Shown here one piece after another: positions 51,362-60,261 of a DNA stretch of 64,000 nt. Position 1 is the first letter of the stretch. Each line of letters opens with the position of its first letter. The DNA is from Oscillospiraceae bacterium (GTDB lineage Bacteria; Bacillota; Clostridia; Oscillospirales; Ruminococcaceae). The notes below the pieces were generated by a model that saw nothing but the letters and a program-made list of their open reading frames with translations, was not told the DNA's origin and did no database searches. The position numbers and the translations under genes are program-made. The DNA is taken from contig JAFTTI010000008.1 in the NCBI GenBank assembly GCA_017466865.1, forward strand, positions 186,001 through 250,000. Direction: 5' to 3'.

Positions 51362-52471
51362 ATGAAAGAAAAAACAAGAAGCATTATAGTTATATCTGTT
51401 ATGGCGATACTTCTCTTTATAGTTTCAGCCGTATGTATATTCAAAAAAGCAGATGACTATTCAGACAGCGAAAGACGAGTTCTCGCGAAAATGCCTGAAA
51501 TTTCGTTTAAGTCAATACTGGATGGAAAGTTTATGTCTGACTTTGAAAGTTATGCTATGGACCAGTTTCCTATGCGTGATGATATAAGAGGAATAAAATC
51601 ATTCAACGAATTATTCATCTTCAATAAACGCGATAACAACAAACTTTATCTTTCGGACGGATTTATTTCAAAAATGGAATATCCCCTGAATGACGATATG
51701 CTGAATAACGCTACGGAAAAATTCAGGTTCCTTTATGAGCAGAATCTGAAAGATAAGGATGTTGATATCTATCTCACGATAGTCCCCGATAAGAACTGTT
51801 ATATCTCTGAAGAAGAATTAAGGCTTTCGGTTGACTATAACGAAATCAAGGAAAAGATGATAAAAGACAATGAATATATGTCTTATATCGATATTTCTGA
51901 TATGATTGACATTAATGATTTTTACAGGACAGATACTCACTGGAAGCAGGAAAATATAGTCGACATAGCAGAAAAGATATGTTCTGAAATGGGAACAGAA
52001 CTTCATTCTGAATATGAAGTAGCAGAACTTCCTGATGATTTTTACGGAGTTTATTATGGTCAGTTAGCTTTACCCGTAACCCCTGACAAAATAAAATATC
52101 TCACAAACGAAGAGATAGAAAACTGCGTTGTAACAAGTTATGCAACGGGGATGCCGAAAGAAACAACTGTTTATAACTTTGATAAAGCAAAAAGTAAAGA
52201 CCCTTATGAATTCTTCCTTTCGGGTGCTGACCCACTTATAATAATAGAAAATCCTAACGCGAATAATGATAAGGAACTCGTTATTTTCAGAGATTCTTTC
52301 ACAAGCAGTCTTGCTCCCCTTATGATAAACGGATATTCGAAAATAACGCTTGTTGACATAAGATATGTTCAGAGCGGGATGGTAGGAAATCTTGTTGAAT
52401 TCAAAGATAATCAGGATATTCTCTTTATTTACAGCACAACAATACTCAATAACAGCACAGCGTTTAAATAA
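51362..52471 (+). CDS. DHHW family (AlgJ/AlgX-like) surface O-acetylation protein
   Basis: 369 aa. Residues 7-27 form a signal anchor. The SGNH-like DHHW fold has FPMRDDIRGIKSFNEL, the catalytic Asp/His pair in RTDTHWK (about residue 198-204) and the Ser in FRDSFTSSLAP (about 314). It likely takes acetyl from the MBOAT partner and puts it on a surface or secreted polysaccharide; the polymer is not given here. It starts behind AAGGAGGTG and ends before a strong terminator, so the two genes form one module. Confidence 0.9.
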   Translation: MKEKTRSIIVISVMAILLFIVSAVCIFKKADDYSDSERRVLAKMPEISFKSILDGKFMSDFESYAMDQFPMRDDIRGIKSFNELFIFNKRDNNKLYLSDGFISKMEYPLNDDMLNNATEKFRFLYEQNLKDKDVDIYLTIVPDKNCYISEEELRLSVDYNEIKEKMIKDNEYMSYIDISDMIDINDFYRTDTHWKQENIVDIAEKICSEMGTELHSEYEVAELPDDFYGVYYGQLALPVTPDKIKYLTNEEIENCVVTSYATGMPKETTVYNFDKAKSKDPYEFFLSGADPLIIIENPNANNDKELVIFRDSFTSSLAPLMINGYSKITLVDIRYVQSGMVGNLVEFKDNQDILFIYSTTILNNSTAFK

Positions 52472-52475
52472 AAAT

Positions 52476-52513
52476 AAAATCCGTTTCTGATAATTCAGAA
52501 ACGGATTTTTTTA
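52476..52513 (+). terminator. Terminator of the MBOAT/DHHW unit
   Basis: Perfect 15-bp stem AAAATCCGTTTCTGA with TCAGAAACGGATTTT around a 4-nt loop (TAAT), followed by TTTATC. Confidence 0.9.
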
Positions 52514-52522
52514 TCAAAAACT

Positions 52523-52555
52523 CCCGTTCATTCCAATTTTTAACCCGTTCATTCC
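52523..52555 (+). promoter_or_regulatory. Two LytTR-type direct repeats 21 bp apart
   Basis: CCCGTTCATTCC occurs at 52523-52534 and again at 52544-52555. The repeat of CCCGTTCAT with a 12-bp spacer (two helical turns) matches the layout of sites bound by LytTR response regulators, and the nine-mer fits the published pattern except its first base. A -10-like TACAAT follows at 52586-52591 without a good -35, as expected for an activated promoter. Confidence 0.6.
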
Positions 52556-52628
52556 CTTTTTGTTGTTTTTTCCTTAATATTAATGTACAATTTAGTTGGG
52601 AAAATATTGTTTTAAGGGGGACTTAAAT

Positions 52629-53390
52629 ATGGAATACTACACACCCGAAGCGATCGAAAAATATAAGGAAAGAGAACAGGCTATCAAAAGGAGAAATAAA
52701 GGCTTAATCCAAGCTATATGTATTCTGATAGGTGCTTTTATATTTATGCAAACCCAGCTTTATGAACTTATGGTTGTAAGTTTTCGCTGGGGCAGACCAA
52801 TGGTATACAAAGAACATATTAGATCAGGAGCTATCTGGGATCTGAGACCAAGGAAATCTGTTTCATTTTCTGCGGTTGCATTAGGCGATGATTGGGAATT
52901 TGATGATTTTGAAATTTTAAAACCAAACAGGCCTATTTTAACCCCGTTTGATATTAAAGATGGTTATAGAGATATATATTTTAGAGATAAAATTGCAGAA
53001 AAAACCAAGAAACTGATAAAAGATGATTTTTCAGATGCGAAAGTATATGTTAATTGCAGTTCTGGCGTTGATACAAGAAGAGAGCATAATTTATTCACAA
53101 GTACGGATACTTATATCAAGGAAGCTGAGGTTGAAATAACCATTTATGCACCTATGAATAACATTACTAAAGATGAAGCAATGGATTTGCTTTATAAATA
53201 CTCTAATTATTTTGAAAAGAGTGAAAGAGGTTTCTCGGTACCATTATTTATTATCTTTTTTGAAAATGAAGAAGATTATAAAAACATCAATGAGAAAAAA
53301 TTCAACAAGTTGTCTTTGGAAAAGCGACTTGTAGTATGGCAATCATACGATGGAGATTATCATTATAACTATCATCCGGACAATGATTAA
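52629..53390 (+). CDS. Membrane-anchored protein of unknown function
   Basis: 253 aa from ATG 52629, 9 nt after AAGGGGGAC; a longer frame from 52596 has no such site. Residues 1-24 are charged (EKYKEREQAIKRRNK); 26-47 form one membrane helix (LIQAICILIGAFIFM). The rest is an extracytoplasmic or cytoplasmic mixed alpha/beta domain rich in acidic residues and ending in a His/Tyr/Asp tail (YDGDYHYNYHPDND). I do not recognise a family. It follows the LytTR-type repeats and ends at a bidirectional terminator. Confidence 0.75.
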   Translation: MEYYTPEAIEKYKEREQAIKRRNKGLIQAICILIGAFIFMQTQLYELMVVSFRWGRPMVYKEHIRSGAIWDLRPRKSVSFSAVALGDDWEFDDFEILKPNRPILTPFDIKDGYRDIYFRDKIAEKTKKLIKDDFSDAKVYVNCSSGVDTRREHNLFTSTDTYIKEAEVEITIYAPMNNITKDEAMDLLYKYSNYFEKSERGFSVPLFIIFFENEEDYKNINEKKFNKLSLEKRLVVWQSYDGDYHYNYHPDND

Positions 53391-53423
53391 AAAATACAAA
53401 TAATTAGAAATGGATAAGCAGTT

Positions 53424-53458
53424 AAAAATCCTGAGAAGAAACTTCTCAGGATTTTTTT
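53424..53458 (+). terminator. Bidirectional terminator between the unknown membrane gene and bioY
   Basis: Perfect 13-bp stem AAATCCTGAGAAG with CTTCTCAGGATTT around AAA, with TTTT on the plus side and T-rich also on the minus side. Confidence 0.88.
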
Positions 53459-54015
53459 CTGTATTTTTTAGTGTATGGTATAAGTCGTTTTGAAATAAGC
53501 GATGCTATGATACAGATAACAACATCCAACGGGATAAAAATGAGAAATCCCGAAACGATAATTGTTTTAAAACTCAAATCGGCGTTATCTGTAAAGAGAT
53601 TTAAAATTATCACATAATAAATCATTCCGACAAGATATATAAGAAAAACGCCCGTTATGGATGAAAGAAAAATTCTTTTAAAAGAGGGGTTTTCTTTTTT
53701 ATGAACTAAATGCCCTACTATAAAGGAACAAAGAACAAACCCTGTTATATACCCGAAAGACGGGTTTAAAACATAATGTATTCCCCCACCAGATGAAAAG
53801 ACAGGAAGTCCCAAGAGTCCCAAAAGAATATATACTATAACGCTTAAAGAGCCATAGTTTTTTCCAAGAAGAATTCCTGAAAGGATGACAAAAAACGTCT
53901 GCAAGGTTATCGGAACGGGAAATGCAGGGATTTTTATATATGCCCCTACTGCTATCAGTGCCGTAAAAATCGCTGTAAGGCATAGCATTATGACTTTGTT
54001 CGTTTTATTCTTCAT
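53446..54015 (-). CDS. bioY: Biotin ECF transporter substrate-binding subunit BioY
   Basis: 189 aa with about six membrane helices. BioY motifs: FPVPITLQTFFVILSG and LGLLGLPVFSSGGG, followed by GYITGFVLCSFIVG. It takes up biotin, either alone or with the shared ECF module. The start overlaps birA by 11 bp, pairing uptake with attachment of biotin. It is last of the glyA-esterase-rarA-birA-bioY string. Confidence 0.94.
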   Translation of the reverse strand: MKNKTNKVIMLCLTAIFTALIAVGAYIKIPAFPVPITLQTFFVILSGILLGKNYGSLSVIVYILLGLLGLPVFSSGGGIHYVLNPSFGYITGFVLCSFIVGHLVHKKENPSFKRIFLSSITGVFLIYLVGMIYYVIILNLFTDNADLSFKTIIVSGFLIFIPLDVVICIIASLISKRLIPYTKKYRKKS

Positions 54016-54820
54016 CAGAAAGTTCCTTTTTTCTTATACTTATCTCGCCTGACGAGATAATTTCATCGCTGTTATCATCGTATTCAACGATAAGTCGGCA
54101 ATTTTTATCTATTCCCCTGAGTAATGCGGGGGTAGTTCCTTTGGGAGAAATAATATTTATTTTCTCGCCTATCCATAAAAGTCTTTTCTTATAGTTTTCA
54201 AAATAAGAATTTTTTTCTATATTTTTATAATACTCTGAAAATCTGTCAAGAACACCTACTATAATGCGGTTTTTAGTATCCTTTTTTCTTTCAGAGAAGA
54301 TATATCCTGCGATATTTTTTATATCATCAGGAAAATTATCCGAAGGGTTATAGACATTTATTCCGACACCGACAAAAGCATATTTAAGCGTATTTGTTTT
54401 AGCATCAAAAGAAGATTCCGTAAGTATTCCGCAGACCTTTTTATCAGAGATATAAATATCGTTTACCCATTTGATATTGGTTTTTTGTCCTGAAACATCT
54501 TCTATTGTTTCAGCGACAGCAACTGCCATAGCAGTTGTTATTTTGGTTGTATCTTCGGGAGAAATAGAAGGACGCAAAAGAATTGTCATATAAATTCCTG
54601 TATCGGATGGAGAGAAAAAAGTTCTTCCGAGTCTTCCCTTTCCCATTGTCTGACTTTCAGAAATGACAACAGACCATTCGGGTTCGCCGTTTTCGGCAAG
54701 CTCTTTCATTCTGATGTTAGTCGAATCAACCAAGTCATAGACATGAAAAGAAAAAGGAATGGATTTATTTAAAATATACTCTCTTATTCCGTTTTCAGAA
54801 ATAACATCTTTTTCGTTCAT
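54005..54820 (-). CDS. birA: Biotin-[acetyl-CoA-carboxylase] ligase without HTH domain
   Basis: 271 aa from ATG 54820 (GTG 54823 also in frame); its first base overlaps the rarA stop (TGATG). It joins biotin to carrier lysine via biotinyl-AMP. The ATP/biotin loop GKGRLGRTF (normally GRGRRGR) is at about residue 73, DSTNIRMKELA and IKWVNDIYI carry biotin-binding residues, and VGVGINVYNP completes the site. The N-terminal repressor HTH of BirA is absent, so it cannot act as a repressor. It overlaps bioY. Confidence 0.94.
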   Translation of the reverse strand: MNEKDVISENGIREYILNKSIPFSFHVYDLVDSTNIRMKELAENGEPEWSVVISESQTMGKGRLGRTFFSPSDTGIYMTILLRPSISPEDTTKITTAMAVAVAETIEDVSGQKTNIKWVNDIYISDKKVCGILTESSFDAKTNTLKYAFVGVGINVYNPSDNFPDDIKNIAGYIFSERKKDTKNRIIVGVLDRFSEYYKNIEKNSYFENYKKRLLWIGEKINIISPKGTTPALLRGIDKNCRLIVEYDDNSDEIISSGEISIRKKELSDEE

Positions 54821-56091
54821 CACTTTATTTCTCCGAGTATTTTTTTGCGATACATAAGTGCTGCTTGTTCAGTTTTGTTATCACCGAATTCGTAATAAAC
54901 AACATCTTTAAGTTCATCGGGAAGATACTGTTGTTTTACATAATGATTAGGATAATCATGCGGATAAAGATAATGTTGGCCTTTGACCGTGGCATCCTCG
55001 CCATCAAAATGCTTATTCTGAAGATGACGGGGAAATTCTCCTATAAGCCCTTTCTGAATATCATCAATAGCGGCATTTATTGCGTTATGACCGCTATTTG
55101 ACTTCGGAGCGGTTGCAAGAAGGATAACCGCATCTGCTATGGGAAGTCTTGCCTCGGGAAGACCTAATTGTAAAGCCGAATCAACACAAGCCTTTACTAT
55201 CGGTATTGCTAAAGGATAAGCAAGTCCTATATCCTCGGCAGCGATAACCAAAAGTCTGCGACAGATTGAGATAAGGTCGCCAGACTCTAAAAGTCTTGCT
55301 GCATAATGAATAGCTGCGTTTTCATCAGAACCTCTTATTGATTTCTGTAAAGCAGACAAAAGGTCGTAATGAGTATCACCATCTCTGTCATAACGCATAT
55401 TACTGCGTTGTGCGAGTTCTTTTGCGAGCGAAAGAGGAACATAAACTCCTTTTGGGGTTATATCCCCAGCTAAAACGCAGAATTCAACTGTGTTTATCGA
55501 CTTTCTGACATCTCCGCCACAAGCTCTTGCGATATATTCGCAAACGCCGTCATCATAGGTTATCGTTGCGTTGACATCCTTTTCCATAAGTTTGAAAGCG
55601 CGTTTCACCGCGGGAACAACATCCTCTGCGGTAACGGGTTTGAATTCAAAAACTGTCGAACGACTGACAATCGCATTGTAAACATAGAAATATGGGTTTT
55701 CGGTTGTTGAAGCGATGAGAGTTATCTGTCCGTTTTCAATATATTCGAGAAGGCTTTGCTGTTGTTTTTTATTGAGATACTGGATTTCGTCGAGATAAAG
55801 AAGAACTCCGTTTATGCCGTCTATTGTATCGCAATCTGCGATAATCTCTTTTATATCAGAAACAGATGCTGATGTTCCGTTGAGTTTATGAAGCTTAAGG
55901 TTTGTGTTTTCTGCGATAATACGGGCAATTGTTGTTTTTCCTATACCCGAAGAGCCATAGAAAATCATATTGGGAACTCTTCCGCTTTCAATAATTCTGC
56001 GAAGAGGTTTCCCTTCACCTATCAGATGTTTCTGACCTACTATTTCATCAAGACTTTTAGGTCTTATTCTGTCTGCAAGAGGAGTCTGCAT
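54820..56091 (-). CDS. rarA: Replication-associated recombination protein RarA
   Basis: 423 aa AAA+ clamp-loader-like ATPase (MgsA/WRNIP1) that acts at stalled forks. Walker A GSSGIGKTTIA (about residue 46) and Walker B LLYLDEIQYLN are intact; the sensor region TTENPYFYVYNAIVSR and C-terminal oligomerisation part YPHDYPNHYVKQQYLP (about 370) are conserved. It starts 9 bp after the esterase gene stop. Confidence 0.96.
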   Translation of the reverse strand: MQTPLADRIRPKSLDEIVGQKHLIGEGKPLRRIIESGRVPNMIFYGSSGIGKTTIARIIAENTNLKLHKLNGTSASVSDIKEIIADCDTIDGINGVLLYLDEIQYLNKKQQQSLLEYIENGQITLIASTTENPYFYVYNAIVSRSTVFEFKPVTAEDVVPAVKRAFKLMEKDVNATITYDDGVCEYIARACGGDVRKSINTVEFCVLAGDITPKGVYVPLSLAKELAQRSNMRYDRDGDTHYDLLSALQKSIRGSDENAAIHYAARLLESGDLISICRRLLVIAAEDIGLAYPLAIPIVKACVDSALQLGLPEARLPIADAVILLATAPKSNSGHNAINAAIDDIQKGLIGEFPRHLQNKHFDGEDATVKGQHYLYPHDYPNHYVKQQYLPDELKDVVYYEFGDNKTEQAALMYRKKILGEIK

Positions 56092-56100
56092 AATTATCTC

Positions 56101-56859
56101 CTATCCAAAAAATTTTTCAAGCGCTTTATCAAGTGATTCGCGCCAGAATTTCCAGTTATGTATGCCTTCCCACATTTCAAAAGAATACGGGATTTCAAGG
56201 CTTTTAAGATATTCTGCGTAATCTTTATTCATCGAAAGAAGAAAATCATCTTCACCACAAGAAAAATAAAATTCTGTTTTAAAGCCTGACTTTGAAAATT
56301 CTTCTGCTATAAAATAAAGATTATCGTTATCTGAAAGACTAAGTTCATTTCCTAAAACGGATATTTTTTCTCTTTCGGTAAAGGTTACATTATCGGTATC
56401 CTTCATAGCCGCCTTTACATCGCACACTGTTGAAAATCCACCTATTTTAGAGAATTTATCGGGATTTCTCATTCCGATTTTAAAAGCTCCGTATCCACCC
56501 ATAGAAAGTCCCATTATAGCGGTATCTTCTCTTTTTTCAGAAAATTTAAAAATAGAAGAAACCATTTCAGGAAGTTCTTCAGAAATGAAGGTATAATAAT
56601 CAAGACCAAAAGCCATATCTGTATAAAAACTGCGCTGAACTTCAGGCATAACAAATGCAACATTATATTTATCAGAAAGTTCACGAAGATTGGCATTTTC
56701 AAGCCAAGCCGCAGCGTTATCACTCAAACCATGCAACAGATAGGCAACACGCGGAATGTTGCCGTTGGTATCGGTCAATTTTCCGCGTGGTGTAATAATA
56801 TTCAGATTTGTATCCATTCCGAGCGATTTAGAATAGATTGTCCCGTTAAACGAAGCCAT
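56101..56859 (-). CDS. Esterase-D/tributyrin-esterase-type alpha/beta hydrolase
   Basis: 252 aa. The nucleophile elbow GLSMGGYGAF (about residue 118), oxyanion motif LLHGLSDN, acid in CGEDDFL and His in GIHNWKFW form a complete Ser-Asp-His triad, in the style of S-formylglutathione hydrolase/esterase D and tributyrin esterase EstA. Cytoplasmic. Its ATG overlaps the glyA stop (TAATG). Whether it acts on formyl or other short acyl esters is open; the glyA neighbour might suggest one-carbon metabolism, but only weakly. Confidence 0.9.
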   Translation of the reverse strand: MASFNGTIYSKSLGMDTNLNIITPRGKLTDTNGNIPRVAYLLHGLSDNAAAWLENANLRELSDKYNVAFVMPEVQRSFYTDMAFGLDYYTFISEELPEMVSSIFKFSEKREDTAIMGLSMGGYGAFKIGMRNPDKFSKIGGFSTVCDVKAAMKDTDNVTFTEREKISVLGNELSLSDNDNLYFIAEEFSKSGFKTEFYFSCGEDDFLLSMNKDYAEYLKSLEIPYSFEMWEGIHNWKFWRESLDKALEKFFG

Positions 56860-58115
56860 TATTCGTAAAGAGGGAATTTAGCGCAGATTTCGTTTACACC
56901 TGCACGGATTTCGTCAGCCTTGTTTTCGAAATCTGTTGCACAGAGGTAGATGTATTCTGCGATTTTTTCCATTTCTTCAACGCCGAGACCTCTTGTTGTA
57001 ACAGCAGGTGTTCCGATTCTGATACCGCTTGTTACGAAAGGCTTTTCAGGGTCGTTATGGATAGCATTCTTATTAACTGTGATGTATACTTCATCAAGAC
57101 GATGTTCGAGTTCTTTACCTGTGATGTTGAAAGGACGAAGGTCAACAAGCATAAGATGGTTGTCTGTTCCTCCTGAAACGAGGTTGAATCCTCTCTTGAG
57201 AAGACCATTTGCAAGTGCCTTTGCGTTTTCAACTACTCTCTTACCGTAATCCTTGAATTCAGGCTTGAGCGCTTCACCGAAACATACTGCCTTACCAGCG
57301 ATTGTATGCATAAGAGGACCGCCCTGTGTTCCAGGGAAGATTGCTGAATTGATCTTCTTTGCGAGTTCTTCGCTGTTTGTGAGGATAAGACCGCCTCTGG
57401 GTCCGCGAAGTGTCTTATGAGTTGTTGTTGTAACAATATCAGCGTAAGGTACGGGGGACTGATGCTGACCCGCTGCAACAAGACCTGCGATATGAGCCAT
57501 ATCTACCATAAGATAAGCGCCTACTGACTTTGCAATCTGTGAAAGTCTTTCAAAATCAATAGCTCTGGGGTATGCAGATGCACCTGCTACTATAAGCTTG
57601 GGTTTATGTTCATCAGCAAGTTTCTGGACTGTATCATAATTGATCATTTCTGTTTCGTCGTCAAGACCATAAGAAACGAAGTTATAATACTTACCTGAAA
57701 GGTTTACGGGTGAACCATGTGTGAGATGTCCGCCATCAGCGAGGCTCATACCGAGAACTGTATCACCGGGCTGAAGAAGTGCGAAATAAACTGCTGTATT
57801 TGCCTGTGCGCCTGAATGAGGCTGAACATTTGCAAATTTAGCACCGAAGAGCTTACAAGCTCTGTCGATAGCGATGCTTTCTACAACGTCAACACATTCA
57901 CATCCGCCATAATATCTCTTGTTGGGATAACCTTCTGCATACTTGTTTGTGAGAACACTTCCCATAGCAGCCATAACTGCAGGAGAAACAAGGTTTTCAC
58001 TCGCAATAAGTTCAAGGTTTCTCTTCTGACGGGCAAGTTCTGATTTCATTGCTTCGCCGACTTCTTTGTCACATTCTGCAACAAAGCCGATTGTATCCAT
58101 AATGTTTTCGTACAT
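56859..58115 (-). CDS. glyA: Serine hydroxymethyltransferase
   Basis: 418 aa from ATG 58115 behind AAAGAGGT; the in-frame start at 58148 lies too near the promoter. It swaps serine and glycine with tetrahydrofolate. PLP site Lys234 lies in [14 protein letters not shown]; the N-terminal [13 protein letters not shown] and [11 protein letters not shown] stretches are family hallmarks. It opens a five-gene operon (esterase, rarA, birA, bioY). Confidence 0.98.
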   Translation of the reverse strand: MYENIMDTIGFVAECDKEVGEAMKSELARQKRNLELIASENLVSPAVMAAMGSVLTNKYAEGYPNKRYYGGCECVDVVESIAIDRACKLFGAKFANVQPHSGAQANTAVYFALLQPGDTVLGMSLADGGHLTHGSPVNLSGKYYNFVSYGLDDETEMINYDTVQKLADEHKPKLIVAGASAYPRAIDFERLSQIAKSVGAYLMVDMAHIAGLVAAGQHQSPVPYADIVTTTTHKTLRGPRGGLILTNSEELAKKINSAIFPGTQGGPLMHTIAGKAVCFGEALKPEFKDYGKRVVENAKALANGLLKRGFNLVSGGTDNHLMLVDLRPFNITGKELEHRLDEVYITVNKNAIHNDPEKPFVTSGIRIGTPAVTTRGLGVEEMEKIAEYIYLCATDFENKADEIRAGVNEICAKFPLYE

Positions 58116-58152
58116 CTTAAAGTACCTCTTTCCTATAAAAATAATCACATAT

Positions 58153-58181
58153 ATTATACTATATTATTACAATAAAGTAAA
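58153..58181 (-). promoter_or_regulatory. Sigma-A promoter of the glyA operon
   Basis: TTTACT (58181-58176), 17 bp, TATAAT (58158-58153) on the minus strand, 38 bp before the start codon. Confidence 0.75.
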
Positions 58182-58200
58182 GTCTTTTTTAAAAAAGGAC

Positions 58201-58234
58201 AAAAAAATAAATCCCGATTTTAAAATCGGGATTT
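58201..58234 (-). terminator. Terminator of the tRNA cluster
   Basis: Perfect palindromic stem AAATCCCGATTTT with AAAATCGGGATTT, then ATTTTTTT on the minus strand, starting a few bases after the tRNA-Cys CCA end. Confidence 0.88.
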
Positions 58235-58235
58235 T

Positions 58236-58309
58236 TGGAGGCGCCACCCGGATTTGAACCGGGGATCAGGGTGTTGCAGACCCACGCCTTACCGCTTGGC
58301 TATAGCGCC
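58236..58309 (-). tRNA. tRNA-Cys (GCA)
   Basis: 74 nt including an encoded CCA. Acceptor stem GGCGCTA/TGGCGCC with discriminator T; anticodon GCA in the loop CTGCAAC; T arm GGTTCAAATCC. Last of four tRNAs. Confidence 0.97.
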
Positions 58310-58313
58310 TTAT

Positions 58314-58389
58314 TGGAGCGGATTACGAGGCTCGAACTCGCTACCTCCACCTTGGCAAGGTGGCGCTCTACCAGATGAGCTAAATCCGC
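58314..58389 (-). tRNA. tRNA-Gly (GCC)
   Basis: 76 nt with encoded CCA. Acceptor GCGGATT/AATCCGC, anticodon GCC in TTGCCAA, T arm AGTTCGAGCCT. Confidence 0.97.
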
Positions 58390-58395
58390 AAATGT

Positions 58396-58471
58396 TGGTG
58401 CCTCCGATTGGAATCGAACCAATGACACGGGGATTTTCAGTCCCCTGCTCTACCGACTGAGCTACAGAGGC
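58396..58471 (-). tRNA. tRNA-Phe (GAA)
   Basis: 76 nt with encoded CCA. Anticodon GAA in CTGAAAA, D arm AGCTCAGTCGGTAGAGC, T arm GGTTCGATTCC. Confidence 0.97.
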
Positions 58472-58475
58472 ATAA

Positions 58476-58552
58476 TGGCGACCTGGATGGGACTCGAACC
58501 CACGACCTCCGCCGTGACAGGGCGGCGTTCTAACCAACTGAACTACCAGGCC
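58476..58552 (-). tRNA. tRNA-Asp (GTC)
   Basis: 77 nt with encoded CCA. Anticodon GTC in CTGTCAC, discriminator G as usual for Asp, T arm GGGTTCGAGTCCC. First of the cluster; order of transcription is Asp, Phe, Gly, Cys. Confidence 0.97.
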
Positions 58553-58584
58553 ACATCGCAAACCATCGTTAAACGACGATAATT

Positions 58585-58613
58585 ATTATACCCCATATTT
58601 CAGATATTGTCAA
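58585..58613 (-). promoter_or_regulatory. Consensus promoter of the tRNA cluster
   Basis: TTGACA (58613-58608), 17 bp, TATAAT (58590-58585) on the minus strand, 33 bp before tRNA-Asp. Confidence 0.9.
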
Positions 58614-58631
58614 TAGGTTTTATGAAAAAAT

Positions 58632-59504
58632 TTATCTATTCGACAAAGCAATCAATTCTTCAGAAGAAAAACTGTATTTTTTATCACAAAAATGACAACA
58701 TACTTCTGTATTATCATTTTCAGCAGCCATTTCTTTAAGGTCATCCCTGCCGATACTGATAAGTGCTCTTTCGACTCTTTCTTTGCTACAATCACATTTA
58801 TATTCAGAAGAGAATTCATCAAGAACATTAGGAGTAAGTCCATCAAGGACTTTTAAAGCCATTTCTTCGACAGTAACACCCGAAGATAGCATTTCTGTTA
58901 CAGAAGGCAACGATTTTATATTATTTTCGATGATATCTATCACTTTTTCATCCGCAAAAGGAAGAAGCTGGATAAGATATCCGCCTGCTGCCGCAACAGA
59001 CAAATCAGGGTTTACAAGAACGCCGAGTCCGCAGACTGTGGGAATCTGTTCACTTATTGCAAAATAAGCGGCTATATCCTCCGCGATTTCACCTGACATA
59101 ATAGGAATCTGTCCTGTATATGGCTCACGAAGGCCAAGGTCTTTAATAACTGTAAGTGTTCCTTCTGTGCCTACTGCACCTTTTACATCAAGTTTGCCAA
59201 GATTATTGAGAGGAATTTCAACGATAGGATTACTTACATAGGACTTTACATTACCAAAACTGTCTGCAACGGCAATAAGTGTTCCACAAGGACCATTACC
59301 GTTCATTCTTACTGTAACTGTATCATCCTTATTTTTAAGTCCCATTCCGATAAGACTTGCGGCAATAGAAAGTCTACCGAGTGCCGCTGTAACAACGGCG
59401 CTCGGCTTATGGATTCTTTCAATTTCTGCTACTACATCTTTTGCATCAAAAGCGGTTGCAACAACAGAAGCATCCGCTGATATTGTTCTGACTATTTTGC
59501 CCAT
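58632..59504 (-). CDS. hslO: Redox-regulated chaperone Hsp33
   Basis: 290 aa. Hsp33 holds unfolding proteins when oxidised. The four redox-switch zinc cysteines are present as CDC and CHFC (about residues 236-238 and 267-270). Substrate-binding core residues such as KGAVGTEGTLTVIKDLGLREPY and SEQIPTVCGLGVLVNPD (key motif residues shown) are conserved. It is 7 bp after a methyltransferase gene and ends the lon-engB-lysA-yerC-methyltransferase-hslO string. Confidence 0.96.
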   Translation of the reverse strand: MGKIVRTISADASVVATAFDAKDVVAEIERIHKPSAVVTAALGRLSIAASLIGMGLKNKDDTVTVRMNGNGPCGTLIAVADSFGNVKSYVSNPIVEIPLNNLGKLDVKGAVGTEGTLTVIKDLGLREPYTGQIPIMSGEIAEDIAAYFAISEQIPTVCGLGVLVNPDLSVAAAGGYLIQLLPFADEKVIDIIENNIKSLPSVTEMLSSGVTVEEMALKVLDGLTPNVLDEFSSEYKCDCSKERVERALISIGRDDLKEMAAENDNTEVCCHFCDKKYSFSSEELIALSNR

Positions 59505-59511
59505 TGTGAAA

Positions 59512-60261
59512 CTATTTCACCTTTCTTGCAACAAATATTATTTTTTCGCTCTTTTTATCGGGTTCATCGAAACTATCATAGTTATAATGAGCCTCGATTT
59601 TAAATCCGCTTTCAATAAGAAGTCGGTCTATTTCTTCGGTTTTATAAGCATATTCGGAAAAACTTTCTTCATAACGACAATAAACATCTCCGCGTCTTTC
59701 AAAGAAATCAAGTTCTATCAAAACTTCGTTTTTCTTTGTCTTGTATGTATTCTGCCATACGCAATAAACTTCATCCATATCATAGACAAAAGTATTATCC
59801 GAAAGGATATTCTTATGCTTATAGATGGTATTCATATCGAAAATAAAAAGTCCGTCAGGATTTGTGAACTTTGAAACACTCTTGAATGTTTTTAAAATAT
59901 CATCAAGTGACGAAAGATGATTGAGTGCGTCAAGTGCACATACAGTAACATCAAGACCGCCGAAAAGTTTTAATTTTCTCATATCCTGATGAAGATACTG
60001 TATAGGAAGATCGTTATCAATCTTCTTGTCGAGCGCGACAGTAAGCATTTCCTGAGAAATATCAATCCCAAGGCAATCATAGCCGAGCTTACAGAAACAT
60101 TCGGTTAAAGAGCCTGTCCCACACCCCAAATCGAGAAGAACGCCTTTCTTCCCACCGAATTTATCAACAATTTTATCAAAATATTTTGCCCTTGCCTTAT
60201 AATCTATGTTGATAGTCAAAAGGTCATAATACTGAGCGAAACGAGAATAACTATTCATCAT
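59512..60261 (-). CDS. Class I SAM-dependent methyltransferase
   Basis: 249 aa. The SAM-binding motif I LLDLGCGTGSLTECF (residues about 40-54) and LGIDISQEMLTVAL are clear, with a following acceptor-binding beta domain (FIFDMNTIYKH, YRYEESFSEYAY-like region). Substrate unknown. It overlaps the yerC stop by 11 bp, which is common with the YerC family. Confidence 0.9.
   Translation of the reverse strand: MMNSYSRFAQYYDLLTINIDYKARAKYFDKIVDKFGGKKGVLLDLGCGTGSLTECFCKLGYDCLGIDISQEMLTVALDKKIDNDLPIQYLHQDMRKLKLFGGLDVTVCALDALNHLSSLDDILKTFKSVSKFTNPDGLFIFDMNTIYKHKNILSDNTFVYDMDEVYCVWQNTYKTKKNEVLIELDFFERRGDVYCRYEESFSEYAYKTEEIDRLLIESGFKIEAHYNYDSFDEPDKKSEKIIFVARKVK

Noticed and set aside
58254-58561. Open frames across the tRNA cluster on both strands (68 and 83 aa)
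   Set aside because: They only translate the tRNA-Asp, Phe, Gly and Cys genes.
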